DNA of 64,000 nucleotides from Euglena gracilis. Lineage: Eukaryota > Euglenida > Euglenophyceae > Euglenales. The stretch's first letter is position 1, and each line of letters opens with the position of its first letter. A program made the translations under genes and the position numbers. Below, piece by piece: positions 1-38,279 of the stretch. The notes under the pieces are model-generated. The model ran no database searches. It was not told the origin of the DNA and saw only the letters and a list, made by a program, of their open reading frames with translations. The stretch is taken from contig CP154956.1 of the NCBI GenBank assembly GCA_039621445.1, positions 38,032,553 through 38,096,552 on the forward strand, read 5' to 3'.

Positions 1-2415
1 ACCCTTTGGCCGATTTTCGGTCGACACCCAAGTACAAGCAAGTGGTGGATAGAGTGGCTAATATGAAGGAATTTTCATGAAAACAGCATAAAAACGCCGT
101 AAATCAGTGAATTCCAAATATGAACAACCCCCAAATAGAAGTAACCACCGCGGGCTGATTTTCGGGAAACAAAATTAACAAAATCGGTTCCTTATATTGG
201 GGGCACACACGCGCGTGCGCACACACCACGATGCAAAGCCAGAAGTTGCCGTCAGCTGAGCGGGAGATGCCGTCAGGGAAGCCCGGCAGGGCGTCGATGA
301 AGACGTCGGTCTCCCCCTGGCGGGGGCCCTTCAGCCACTTGCGGAGGACGCGAAGGCCCATCGTCGGCCGGGCGGGGCGGGGCTGGACGACGGTCTCAAC
401 GACAGCAGCCCGACCGCGGCTGGAGGGGGGAGGGGGCTGGTTGGGCCACATCTGGGGGTGGGGACCAAGTGTCAAAAGGCTGGCTTTGAGGGAGCCTCGC
501 TGTGTTGTCTGCACAGAAAAGCGAGGCAGCCGTTTGAAGTGGCCGCCGTCCGGCCAGCCAAGGGTCCGGGAAACAAGACCGATCCATATGTGGTGCATCG
601 CCGTCTCGGCCCCCGCCTCACCACAGCCACGCCGCCGGCACCCGACCCGACGTCTTCACGGCGGAGGCCCCCGGCCCCGCCCCGGCCTCCACCGCCAGCA
701 CGTACTCCTCCCCCGGCCCCACCGCCACGCCGTTCGCGTACCACAGGTCCCCCATCACCAGCTCCACTGCGCCGCTCTCCCGGTCGTACCGGAACACCCT
801 GCGGCGGACAGGGCTCCCAGCGATGAACGCTCCCCCCCAAGGATGGATATTGATATTGGGTTTGGGGGGGTCCCGATAAACGTGGAATGATTGACCACCC
901 GATATGGTCGATAAAAGTCGATAAACCCGATATGATCATTTTGTGCCCCGATATCCTCATTTTTGAGGTTTGGAGATTCCGAAAAAATCGCCCAAAAAGC
1001 AACAAAAAAAGTACGTTACCCCCCCTCCAATAAGCCGATATTTCTCGATGCTTTTTCGGGACCCGATACATTCAAGATCGTCAATAAGGCCGACAAGGGC
1101 CGATATCCAATATCCAATATCCATCCCCCCCCCCCCAGGGTTCGACAAAAAGGCAGGCGGGGGCAGGGGGGGAGCAGCATTGCCGCGCCAGGGTGTGGAC
1201 CCACCCAGACCACTGACACCACACCGGAGTTGCTCCCCCGGCCAGGCAGAGCAACAACAGAGCCCCGGGGGCCATGCCAGTCACCGCACACCGGGCCAAA
1301 AGCGTGGTTTTTTCCACCCGCCATAAGGAGACGAGATGCCTATGCCTTGGTGCACTGAAGGGGGACTGTGAGGCTGTGAGGCTGTGAGGCTGTGAGGCTG
1401 TGAGGCTGTGAGGCGGTGAGGCTGTGAGGCTGTGAGGCTGTGAGGCTGTGAGGCTGTGAGGCTGTGAGGCTGTGAGGCTGTGAGGCTGTGAGGCTGTGAG
1501 TACTCGCATGGCTGCCAGAACCAGTGCCTGCACCCCATGCCTGGCTGGTTTAGGTGGTGGGGGGCAGTGGACGGACCGTCGCCAAAGCAAGGTGCACTGG
1601 GCACGGAATAGTCGTTGCTTTGATGTCCGGGTGTCCACCAAGGCAGCGACGTGTTTTGGGGGCAGGGTTCCACATCGGGAGGATCGCGACTTTCAAGGGC
1701 ACTGTCACCCCACCCCCTCCTTGACCACAGGGGGATCCGGAACATAACATTGTTTTGCGACCCCCCCCAGGAGGGGGAGGGGGGGGGGTCATTTTCCACT
1801 TTCAAAAACCAGTCAGTCACTTTTAAAAACCAGTCACCCATTTCCAGGGGGGTCGGTCTGGCCACTCACCACACAACTGGGCCAGAAGCGAAGTTAGCGC
1901 CGGCCATAAACAGACAAGAAGCCTTAGTGCAACTAAGGGGGTCGGTCGGGCGCGGGGGGGGGGGGGTCAGCTCTTTGGCCACTCGGCCAAAAATGACCAA
2001 AAAAACCTTTGGCAATAGGTGGCCACTTTCGGCCAATCCTGGCCGACCCCCCCCCGGGGGGTCTGGAGCCAAAAACCAATCACTCCGAAAAAGCCAGTCA
2101 GTCACTCCCTGGCGAGGGGGGGTCTGACACTCCTAAAGCAATGCAATGCTTCAGCAATGGTATGATCCGGACCCAAAGGGGGGGGGGTCAAGTGTGACCT
2201 GCCGCTGACGTCGGCTGAGTACATGTTGAGGAGGAAGCTGCGCATGGTGTCGTAGAAGCCCAGCGGGGAGTACGCCACCACCCCGCGAGTGGAGCTGCTG
2301 AAGTACACCGCGCGGTGGTCCAGGGACAGGTCACTGGCAGACCCCCCGCCCCCTTTTGTGGGATGTGTGTGTGTGCGTTGTGTTTGGTGGTGGTGGTGGT
2401 GGTGATGGTGGTGGT

Positions 2416-2468
<53 letters not shown>

Positions 2469-5400
2469 TCCACCATCCTTGGGCCATTGCCCATCCAAAG
2501 ATAAACATGTGTTTTTTGGACTTTGAACCCCAAAAACTTGTGCAATCCTTTGGTCTAACGGAGGTCCTTAAGCTTAAACAAAATTCCCTTCCCCTTAAGG
2601 AGCTTCCTGACCACAGGGAGGTGCGTTGTGCAGCCGTCTTTTCTTAAGAAGAATCAAAAACGATCCGCCCAAATTAACTTCTGTCATTGTGAAAAACGGC
2701 AGTGTGCGTTGTGTGCATGTATCGCTGCAGCATTGGTTTGCACCAGAGAGTTCCAAATAAAAACTCAAAAAATAGGTTTTGCACTTTTTTGATTTTCTGC
2801 CTGGACCGACGTTGGTTCGATTCCCAGATGGCTCTTTGACCGCCCTGGGAAAATAGACACCTTAAAGATACTTGAAATTTTCAAAATGCTTCAAAAAGCC
2901 TTAAAAAAAACCTTTAAAAAAACGCACCTGCCAAAACACCAGGAGCAAGTGTCAGTGTTGGCCTTTGTCATGTCGTGGTCAGAGTCCCCTTGCCAAATCT
3001 GGGGTTCCACAAAGTCGGGGGTTCGGAGCAGAAACAAACCACAAACCCTTAACGGCATGCACTGGAGGGGTCTGGGGGAGGTCGTTGACGTAATCAATTG
3101 GCGCACCCTGGTAGCTGTTGGCCAATATGCGGATGCTGGAGCGCCTCAGGTCGACCTGCATGTGCGAGTGGTGTCATGTGGGTGTGGGAGCCAAGGGGTC
3201 ATATGGGGGGGGGGCAGGAAACACAGGACAGTCATCTTGAAGGGGGGGGGACACGTAAAAGAAAAGAAGAGAAAGGGGGGGGGATAAGTGGGGTTGTGGG
3301 ATACTTTGCTGGGTACTTCCCCACGTGACTGGTGCATAATGGGAAGGCTCAGCAAGAAGTCAGAGTAATGCTGTAAAGGGGGGGGGAGTTCCCTGCAGGA
3401 CTTGAAAATGTGCATTCCTTCCATTCCTCCTTTTCGGCAGAAATGTGTAAACCAGGTTTTGTGTAGTGCTGACATGGTGCCATGCTGCAGCAGATGTTTC
3501 AGGTGGCAGATGTTTGAGGCGGACGACAGCCTGGCGGCCCAGCGGCCCGGCCCGGCCCGGTCGAAATACATGAACCCAAACGAAAAAAACATTCATTTTC
3601 GGCTCAGAAACAATTATTCAGCGTCCGGGAGGCCAAAAAACATCGTTCTGGACAAAAAAAATATTGATTTTTTTCGACTTTCTTGTCCCAGAAATGACCC
3701 AAAATGCATGGGTTTCGGGCCAAAAACGGGGGGCTGGGGGGGGGGGGTCGAAAAACACTCATTTTCGGCTCGAAAACAGTTTTCCCAGGTCCAGGAGGCC
3801 AAAAAACATCGTTTAGGGCAAATTTTTTTTCGATTTTTTTCGACTTTTTTACCTAAAAATGGCCGAATACGTCAAAATCAAAAACAGGCCAAAAAGGCAC
3901 AAAAAGGCCAAAATTGGCCGAAAAATGGCTGTAACTCGGCTAGACGGGGAGTCGCGGGGAAATGAAAATACTGTTAGATCGGGTCATTTTAAAGGCTTCA
4001 ATTTGGGTCTCCGGACATTTCCTTTGATTTATTTTTGATAAATTTTAGGAAAATTGATTTTTGACCAAAAAAAGGCCAAAAACGACTAAGTCGCAAGCCT
4101 GCCGCGCTGTTTTGGGCCGTAAATCGGCCATACCTCAGGTGCGGAGTTGGGGGTCAAATGGAGGTGATTCGGAAACTAGAAACCCAGTCGCTCGCGACTG
4201 GGAAAAAAAACCCGGGAACCGGGCCGGGGTCATGGCGATAATCCGCAGTTTTCACGGGTTACCCAGGGGCGGGGGGGGGGTCTACCCCCTTTTCCCCCGG
4301 TGGTAAGCTTCGCTCTGACCCATAAAGGGATAAGAGCTCAGCGACCCCCCCCATTTAAGTGCGCGGTGCCCAAATGGTGCGCAGTGTCCAAATAAGTGTC
4401 ACACCCCTGAGGACTCAGAAGTGAAATCCAAAAAGTGCGCACCTCCAAAACAAGCCAATTTTCAATGAAACGCTTTCACCCATATAAGTGTCACACCCCC
4501 CGATGGTCTAAAGCTGCGGTCCGATAATGTGCGGCCTGTGCACTTAAATGGGTGGGGGGTTATACCTGGGGAGGTCCAAAAAGGAATTCTAAGGTTGCAT
4601 TGTTTACACTCAATATTTTGAGGTCTCTACGTCTCGAGCATTTGTGGGCTTGAAAACCGGATCAGGTTGAAACTTCCGAAATAATTTTGATTTTTGACAG
4701 AGAAATGAGCTTTATGCAACTGAAACAGTAAAAAAAAACATAATACACATGGTCATGTATTCACTAAAAAGAAGGATTTGGAAAACGACCAACCTGCAGC
4801 ATGAAATGACCAAAACCACCACAATACAGAATAACATGAGAACGAAACCATTAGTTTTTTGAGAGTTTTTGATTTTTTTTCCAAACAAGTGCGCAAGACC
4901 CTGTTTTGCTCATGCTTTCTATTTTTTCTGGTGGAAAAAAAGTACGTGTGCAGCAGACCTCCACCAGCCCCTTGATGGAGTCACACACAAGCAGCACGTC
5001 ATCCCCGCTGTAGTGGTAGCCAAGGGCAGGGTTCGACTCTGGCCCCGGAGAACAGTGGGGGAAGAGCTGGACTGAAACCGATGCGGTGCGGTACGCACCC
5101 CCCGCACCGAAACCCTGCACTCCGGGCCCCCCTCTCCCCCGAGCCAAACCCCAGCCGAGGGGCCGGCCCGGCCCGAGGTACAGCGGCGGGGGGTCGGCCT
5201 GCAGCGCGTACGACCCGTCGGGCTGCCGCTGGGCGTGGTGGACGTAGCCCCGGCGGTCCAGCAGCGTGAGACGGCCCGCGGGGGACACCGCGACGCTCTC
5301 CGCCCCCGCGATCTGCCCCGCGAACAGCCGCTGCAGCGCGGGCTCCGCCAGCGGCCGGTACGTTCCGCGCCACCGCCCCGCCGGCTGGACGGGGGAGGGG

Positions 5401-6086
5401 GGCAGGCATTGCTGTTCAAGGCAACCTGAAAAACAAAAAATAAAGAAAGCAAGAAAAAAAAGAAAAGAAAAGAAAAGAAAACGAAATGAAATAAATAATA
5501 ATAAACCTTAAAAAAATCCTCACATACCGTATCCCCACAGCTGCACCTCTGAGAGGGAAATAAAGCAAGGGAGAAATGCCCCAATTTCTGCACAAAAAAG
5601 CAGCAATGTTTGGCAAAAACCACTGATTTGTGGTGGCATCAAATCAAAAAGGTCGAAAATGAGAATTATGTAAAAAAGTTCCTTTCGACAGCGGCTGGTG
5701 CACACAAGCGCCCAACCAGCTCAGGCCTATTGCCCCCCCCCCACCACTGGAGGATGGAGCCGGCCCCATGCGGTGGCGCTGGGCCAGGGGTGGCGTTGAT
5801 GACGTGGGCGAACTTCTCCGCCGCCGTCCCGAACGCGGCCCACAGCGGCGCCAGCCGGGCCTCCGGCAGGGGCTGGACCGCGATGGCCTCGTACGGGTGG
5901 CAGCGGGCCTGCCCCCCTCTGTACCACTCGGGGAGTCCCACAGGCCGATTCAAACGACTCGGGCCGGCCAACCTCCCAGCTGCTGGGAGGGGAGGGGCGG
6001 CCCGGGAGGGGTAGCCGCCGCAGTGGCTCGGCCGCCAGCCACAGGCCGACGGCCAACAACGCCACCCAGGCCGCCGTTTTAAACAT
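1..6086 (-). CDS. APMAP: APMAP / strictosidine synthase-like protein, 3' end beyond window
   Basis: Spliced gene of the strictosidine-synthase-like beta-propeller family, whose animal member is the membrane-anchored APMAP. The ATG at 6086 opens a hydrophobic stretch (AAWVALLAVGLWLAA) that fits a signal anchor. Following exons match the family in order: about 5780-5925, 5150-5384 (LQRLFAGQIAGAESVAV, GPGRPLG), 4959-5038 (LGYHYSGDDVLLVCDSIKGL), 3061-3155 (YVNDLP), 2199-2333 (AVYFSSSTR), 660-798 (FRYDRESGAVELV, YANGVAVGPGEEYVL) and 227-382 (WLKGP, LPGFPDGISRSADGNFW). GT-AG junctions and codon phases agree from 5384 down to 227. The join between the first two exons is unclear. The C-terminal part, where plant strictosidine synthase has its catalytic glutamate, lies outside the window, so enzyme activity cannot be judged. 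The family assignment is firm; the substrate is unknown. Confidence 0.85.
1370..1499. repeat. 8-bp minisatellite (GTGAGGCT)n
   Basis: About 16 tandem copies of an octamer GTGAGGCT, with one copy reading GTGAGGCG. It sits in an intron of the APMAP-like gene. Confidence 0.95.
2388..2464. repeat. GGT/GT microsatellite
   Basis: A (GGT)n block with one GAT interruption runs into (GT)n, just upstream (in gene sense) of the 2199-2333 exon of the APMAP-like gene. Confidence 0.95.
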
Positions 6087-6169
6087 GGGTGTGGGTTAGG
6101 GCCGTCTGTGGAAAGGGTTCAATGTGGACGCGGACATGTGTGTGTCCATATGTGTCTTCAGCGTTAGGT

Positions 6170-6895
<726 letters not shown>

Positions 6896-8448
6896 GCAGC
6901 CGACCCCACAATGGCAAATATCGTTGACCCAACCGCAACTTCCTCAAGCAGTCAAGATCCACTTTCCGGAGACGAGGGCATGACGCTCATCTGTCGTCTC
7001 TCTCCCAGCAAACGCCAACATATTCTGTTGCATTTGTTCATCAAATCAGTGCAAGTTGGCACATCTGCATATGCTAATGATTACGCCAATATGTAGCGCA
7101 GCCATCAACCAACTTCAGAGCTTGCCCTTTCTGTTTTCAACGACACCTGTACTGTAAAAGACCCTGCCCAGTCAAACCTCCAACAGCAAACAGAAGCTCT
7201 TTCATGTTGGGACGCTTTTGTTGGAGCAACAAAACACAAACAATCCATGAGTATTTTAACCCAGTCGCTGGTCTCGATTCTGAAAAAAATGGGTGGAGAC
7301 AAATCCCCCCAAAACATCCAATCTGCAACCCGCATTCTGCCAGTGCGATAACACAGGGAGGTTGACTTATCACAAATGTGCAACTGGAGGAGAGACGGGC
7401 AGGGAGAGCAGCACTCAGTCATGCGGAAGAGGGGAGGGCGGGGCAGTGCCAAGGGACACCAAAGGGAAAAGAACCGAACACTTCGCGGCACTGCGCATGT
7501 ATAGGTATGTGCCATGTGATGTGTCATGGGGACCAGTGTTGTGCGCAGGGGTCTTCTTGAGGACCTTGGGGGGGGGGGGGGTCCCACAGGTGGGCTGGAA
7601 AAAGGTGCTGGCTGGACCCCTTGCGGGGGTGGGGGGGGAGTCCAGGGGGGTGGTGTCCAGCACGCCAGCAGCTAGACCGGCGGTACCCCGAAAAAGCAAA
7701 ACGCCAAAATCTCCAGCCAGGTTGGTTTTTTTCAGCCAAAATTTGAGGTGAAGCCCCAAAACTCCCTCAAAAATGTCATTTTGGCCATTTTTGATGCCTT
7801 TTTCAAAAAAAAAAAGTTCGGTTCAGCCCGGGTTCGCCGGGCTGGCCCCAACTTCATTTAAGCGGACCCCGGGGGGGCGGGGGGTCCGCAGCCCATCTGG
7901 GAGGTGCTGGCTGGAAAAAAAGGTGCTGGTTGGCTGGACCCCCGGGGGGATGGGGCCGGCTAAAAAACCCCTGCTTGTGCGTGTGTGCGGCGGTGTACTG
8001 TGTTGCGGGGTGTCTTTGTGTGTGCCTCGGCGTGTCTGGGGGCCATGTGTGCGATGGGGTTAGGACGGCACAAACAGCAGGAAGAACGAAGGTAGGTTGC
8101 GAGGAAGCACACACGCCCCTCCTGCATCGGTGAAGCAACGCGGGGTTGCCGCGACGGGTGTCAGCAAAGTGATGGAGTGGTCAGGGTGGGGCAGGGAGGG
8201 GGAGGGCACGAGGGACTGTACAGCGCCTCGGTCAGAGGGAGACAAAGAATGGGGGGTCAGCCAAGGATCAGTGCCCTGCCATTGCTCGTGGAAGCCCGGA
8301 GGCCGGGCCCCAGAAGTCTGATGTGATGAAGAGGGTCCCAGCTTTATGGCCCACTTTAAGGCAGATATCCGGGTTCGTCATTTCCGCCACAATTTTGTTT
8401 TAATCGATTAAGATCAATAAAATGAGATGGTTAGCCTTGTATTTGAGT

Positions 8449-28315
<19,867 letters not shown>

Positions 28316-29140
28316 TCGGGGCCGGCGGGGGCGGGGGCGGCGGCGCCCCGAGTCCAGCATCGGGCCCCACCGCGGGCGGGGCAGGCAGGGCGACGCCTGG
28401 CGGGGGGCGGGGGGGGGGGCACCGTGCCGGGGCCGGGCCGCCCTTCGGGGCACTGGAGCCGCGGGGCCGCTGGCACACGGCGGCCGGTGCGTGCAACGAG
28501 GCGGGTGGGGGGGGGGGGGGGCATTGATACGAATGTCTTGTGGTGCCAACTTCATTTCCGAGACATGGCGCCGCAATGCTTGAGAAATGCTGCACAGTGC
28601 GGCGACGTAGTTGGAAAGGTACATCGCGGGAAGACATTTCAAAAAGCCGCCTCTTTTTGTCTGTTGGACATCACCCATTTTTGTCTACATTTGACCAAAT
28701 TTTATGGTTTTCTTATAGAATGCATTTGACATCTAAAATAACTGTGATTCTTTTGAAAAGGTTCGCCATGTCCCATCCGTGCAACCTACAATTGGCAAGT
28801 GACACAGATTCACGAGATTCACTTATGGCACAGGGTTTTTTTTTTGGATCCGAAGCCCTTCCAGTGGGATAGGGGGGATCGACAACTTCAGCATTTTTAG
28901 CCTGAAATCCGAAATTGGAGCTTTCTTGGGGAAAAAAATGCAAAAGAGAGGAAGAGAGGCAGTATCTACAGTATCCCAACGGCTGAAGAGCCATTTGGGA
29001 GGGTTGGCAGGGGTCAGGCACTTCTATGGCGACCAACCCCCACGAGAGTCTGGATGGCAGTCGGTGACCCAGTATGTGAGAGAACAGAACGGATTCCCAT
29101 AGGCAGGTCAGCTGGAAGACATCTGGGGTCCCGGAGTCAG
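28316..29140. other. Intergenic between SLC35E3 and USP7 genes
   Basis: About 0.8 kb between the SLC35E3-like stop and the chosen USP7 start, so it should hold the USP7 promoter and 5' UTR. The first 250 bases are very GC-rich, with a G13 run near 28508-28520, then become AT-richer. No TATA-like or other promoter element is convincing. Confidence 0.5.
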
Positions 29141-34681
<5,541 letters not shown>

Positions 34682-34923
34682 TTTAGGCCATTTTAGCTTT
34701 AGGTGCCTGGTCGGGGGGAAATCGACCCGATCGGTGATCGGTGTAGGGTTTAGGGGTGGGGGTCATGCGGTTTGCAGTCATTATATGGAAATTGCAATGT
34801 CTCTGGGACCAAAAAAAAAGTTTTCACGCTCATGTGTGCAATAAAACCATCAAAATGGCATCCTTTACAGTGTGACAGAACAGTATTTTGGACAATTCGG
34901 GAAGCTGGAGGAGCACTCCTACA

Positions 34924-35225
34924 CAGGGCGGTCCTTACGTGAAGAAAAAAAATCCGTCCCACCACGTGCCATATTTTGGCAAAAATGGGTCGATTTCGAG
35001 GGAAGGGGAGTGATTTCTGGCGTCCTTACACCATTGCCCATCCACCCAAAACATCAAAAAAAATGTGAGGTTTCAATTTTCAATTTTCAATTTAATTTCT
35101 TTTCACTTTCCGACCGCTTTCAACCCCCGGATCGACCGTTTGGCCATCCATTAAGCCTAAAGGTGGTCCTCAAGGGGCGGTTCTCAACAAAATAAAACAG
35201 AATCCCGTGATTATGGACCGCCCTG
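34924..35225. mobile_element. hAT-like MITE (CAGGGCGGTCC family)
   Basis: A 302-bp element with ends CAGGGCGGTCCTTACG and TTATGGACCGCCCTG. Flanks CTCCTACA and CTCCTCCA share 7 of 8 bases. Internal motifs (CCATCCACCCAAAACATCAAAAA, CTTTCAACCCCCGG) match the copies at 49.5 and 60.3 kb. Confidence 0.85.
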
Positions 35226-36359
35226 CTCCTCCAAAATACCTTCAGAATTTGTACAGGGAAACAAACACCAGGAGACAAAAGCAGGGAACAAAAGCCTGGG
35301 TACGATGCGGGGACTGAGGGCCATGGCAGGCAGCACCCCGCATGCGTGGGGCGACCCTCCTGCGATGGAGCCGAGGCGACGCTGCCTCCATCCGCGCCTG
35401 ACTGGCAAAGACACCCTTCTTTTGTTCTCGGTTGGCAGTTCCCTGTTGCTAACAATTTGTTCTTCCCAGTTTGCAGTCAAGTTTTGTTGGTCATCAGATC
35501 CAATTTCATCTTGGAAGCAGGATACACAAAAAAATACTTGGGGGAAAAGACTGGGGAAACGAAAATGATTCCAGCAAAATTCGTGGCAGGGAAAAGATGG
35601 GGACAATATGAATGCAGTGGGAGAGTTTTTGTGCATATCACAGGCAAGTCGCGATACAAATTGATCAGCAAAAGGGGTGGGACGATCTCGGGGAGCAACA
35701 ATTTGGGCAGCAGAAATAGGTGAAGCTAAAATATATTGACTCCCCTTGAAAGGCACGTTTTTTCAGCATTTTCAAGGCAAAATGTATGTCTATGCCGAAG
35801 ATAATAATGTCCAATATAAAGGTTCATTTGTATAAGACAAAAAGTACAAGAAACCCATTTTTGTTTCTTTGGCATTTATGCCCTGGACTCTTGCCAAACT
35901 GGGGGTGAAAAATTGGCCGGCACAGCGCAGCGGGGAGGGGATGGTCCAAAAAATTTTGGGGGGAATTTTCGCCTGATCAATTTTTTGTCCAAACCAATCT
36001 CACCTGTGCCAAAACACCTCCTCCCCCCCCCCCGAAGGAAGGAGGGAAGGAATTCATGCAAAGACTCAAAGGAGAGATGAAATAAAGACACAAATAAAAA
36101 TGAAGCTGTGTCCCACCCCAACCGCTTCGTGGCCTGGAGAGCCCAGAGAATGGGAGGCAGTGTCGCCCTTGAGATACAGGTCCACAGCCCCGCGGCCACA
36201 GAGACCACCCAGCCCCAGAAAACGGGGCCACAGCGACGCACAGCCCCGTCTCCGGGTGTCACACAGCAAGGGCAGGCACGCCAGGCAGTGCCAATGGACA
36301 CGGCGGCATACGTGTGGCAGCGTGAGGGTCAGGTGGGCCACCAAGGAGGAGAAAAAGTG

Positions 36360-36845
36360 GGGGGGGTGCAGGTGCGCATCTATGGCACTGTCATCGTCGC
36401 CCGGGCTGCCGACCCAGACCCCCATCAGGCCGTCAGGCAACTGCCCAGGGGTCCGGAGGTCGGCAGCGGGACTGCCGGGGGCTGGGACCCTGGGATGGGA
36501 AACCCCTGGGACCCAACTCCCCTGCAGAAAAACGCAGGTGAGCACACCCAAAAATGAATCCCAACCAACAACAACAACACAGCTGTGTCCCGTGTCCACA
36601 GACTTGACACACACGCATGCGAAAACACACAAGCACGCACACATGCATGCACATGCGCATGCACGCGCGCGCGCACATGCACGCACGCACACGACACACA
36701 CGCGCTCATGCACAGACTTGACTATGCCGGCAGGCCCGGCCGTGCTGTCCTCCCCACAGCTCTCGTACTCCGTGCCGTCGCTAGCCTTGCCTGGCGTGTC
36801 GGCCGTGTGGGGCCCCACGGACCTCAGTGGGCCGTGGGGCGGGGT
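36360..36845 (-). other. Possible extra exons downstream of the coiled-coil gene
   Basis: Two stretches on the minus strand read like protein rather than repeat: about 36725-36830 (ASDGTEYESCGEDSTAG) and about 36370-36520 (LPDGLMGVWVGSPGDDDSAIDAH). They might extend the coiled-coil gene if its exon near 37.9 kb is read in the other frame (SPSSGFVLSPRIVDSDS). They could also be chance open frames. No homology was recognised and no phase check is possible. Confidence 0.25.
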
Positions 36846-37019
36846 GTGGGGCAGGTCGTCCAAGGGGCTGGGCCTGCCCCACGCATCTGTGCCGGCACAG
36901 GAAGAAAGCCAGGCACCGACATGGATATGTGTGGATGTGTTGTGTGGATCAGGCTAAATCCGACCGACCCCGGGGGTCTCAGAGTGCCCTGGAGCCGGCA
37001 GGCTGGAGGCAGGTAGGCA

Positions 37020-37719
37020 CCATACATCTCTTTGAGGACCCGGGGGGGGGGGGGGGGTGGCTGGGCTTGGGCTAGAAATTTGGGCTGGCCAGCCTGCCTG
37101 CACCCCCGGGGGGGGGGGGGGGGGCTGGACCCCGGCTGGAGCTGAGCTGGGCCAGATTAGACCGAAATCGGACAATTGCTGAAGAAATGACCTGCGAAAC
37201 ACAGTTTTGAAAAAATAATCATCTGACAAATCTCCACAAAAAAAAACGCCCAAACACCCCCAAAACACCATTTTTGGCCATTTTTGACCACCTTTCTTCA
37301 AAAATTTTCGGCGCTTTGCGCCGAAAATCTTTCGGCTGGACCCCCCAAAAAGGGGGCTGGCAAGCAGGGCTAGGAGCAAGCAGGGCTAGGAGGGGTCTAC
37401 TGCAGCCAGCCTCGATTTTGGCCCAGCCCATCCGCCAAAATCGAGGCTGGCTGCAGTAGACCCCCGGGGGGGGGGGGGGGCTGCAAAACCCTAAAGAGAT
37501 CTCTTATCGACCCTCCCCCGGGGGGTCCACCTCACAGGCTGCAAAAAAATTGGGTGGCTGAAATAAGGTTGCTTTGGGCGGTTGCAAAATAAAACTCGTC
37601 GGTGGGGGAAGGGAGGGGGGCGAAGGCTGGAAAAGGTTGCTGGCTGGAAAAGACTGCTCTCTGGCTGGCTGGAGCCCCCCTGGGGGGATGGGGTGCCCTC
37701 CAGCTTATGCGATGCCCTG
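37020..37719. repeat. Composite CTGGACCCC-type repeat
   Basis: Two or more GGCTGG-rich repeats side by side, sharing long stretches with 43.65-44.07 kb (GACCTGCRAAACRC, CATTTTTGGCCATTTTTGA) and with the 25.9-kb element (AAACTCGTYGG, GGCTGGAAAAGG). It contains the hairpin TTTTCGGCGC-TTT-GCGCCGAAAA at about 37305-37327. Confidence 0.7.
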
Positions 37720-37871
37720 ATACACATATATGGATATAGTATGGGACCTTGGCATTCAACATCGCCGTCTTTGCCATCCATCTGACCTTTTTCACATACA
37801 CTCTCACGGGCAGAGGGGTGGGATCACCGTTGGGGGCGTTCCACGGGACAGGTCTGCCGCAGCTGTCGGAG

Positions 37872-38246
37872 TCAACGATGCGAGGAGAGAGGACGAAGCC
37901 GCTGGAGGGAGACCTCGGCTTGCTGTGGCACAAAGGGTGAGGGGCTGAGAGGATCGAAAGAAGGGCACGAGACAGCCTTGAAAGGTAGGCCCGGCACTGG
38001 GGGGCACACCCCGTCGAGGGCTCGGGGCTGAGCCAGAGCTGCTGCTGCACCTTCACCAGCAGGTGGCCGTACAACTGCTGGCACCGCCGCTTGTCTGCCT
38101 CGAACCGCGCCGCCTGCTGCTGCAGCTCCGCCGAATGGGCCGCCTCCAGCTGGGCGATGCGGCTCTGCGCCGCGTGGACCTCCTCAGCCAGCCTGTGAGG
38201 GGCAAAGTGTTGTGTTTGGCACAGGTGTGCCGAACACACCTGTGTG

Positions 38247-38279
<33 letters not shown>

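Larger units (their letters stand above)
34682..37871. other. Intergenic: MITE, AT-rich DNA, CA-rich tract, repeats
   Basis: Upstream of the SLC35E3-like gene. It holds a 302-bp transposon-like element (34924-35225), about 700 bases of AT-rich sequence with no gene signal, a GC-rich stretch with possible exons (36.36-36.85 kb), a CA-rich tract (about 36600-36715) and a composite repeat (about 37020-37719). Confidence 0.5.

Noticed and set aside
2800-2835. tRNA gene (GGTTCGATTCCC looks like a T-arm)
   Set aside because: No cloverleaf can be built around it, and the motif belongs to a dispersed repeat with variants at 14.1, 33.1 and 42.4 kb.
35120-35756. Open frames of 110-180 codons around 35.1-35.8 kb
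   Set aside because: They cross a MITE end and AT-rich DNA, lack the GC-rich codon use of the real exons and match nothing I recognise.
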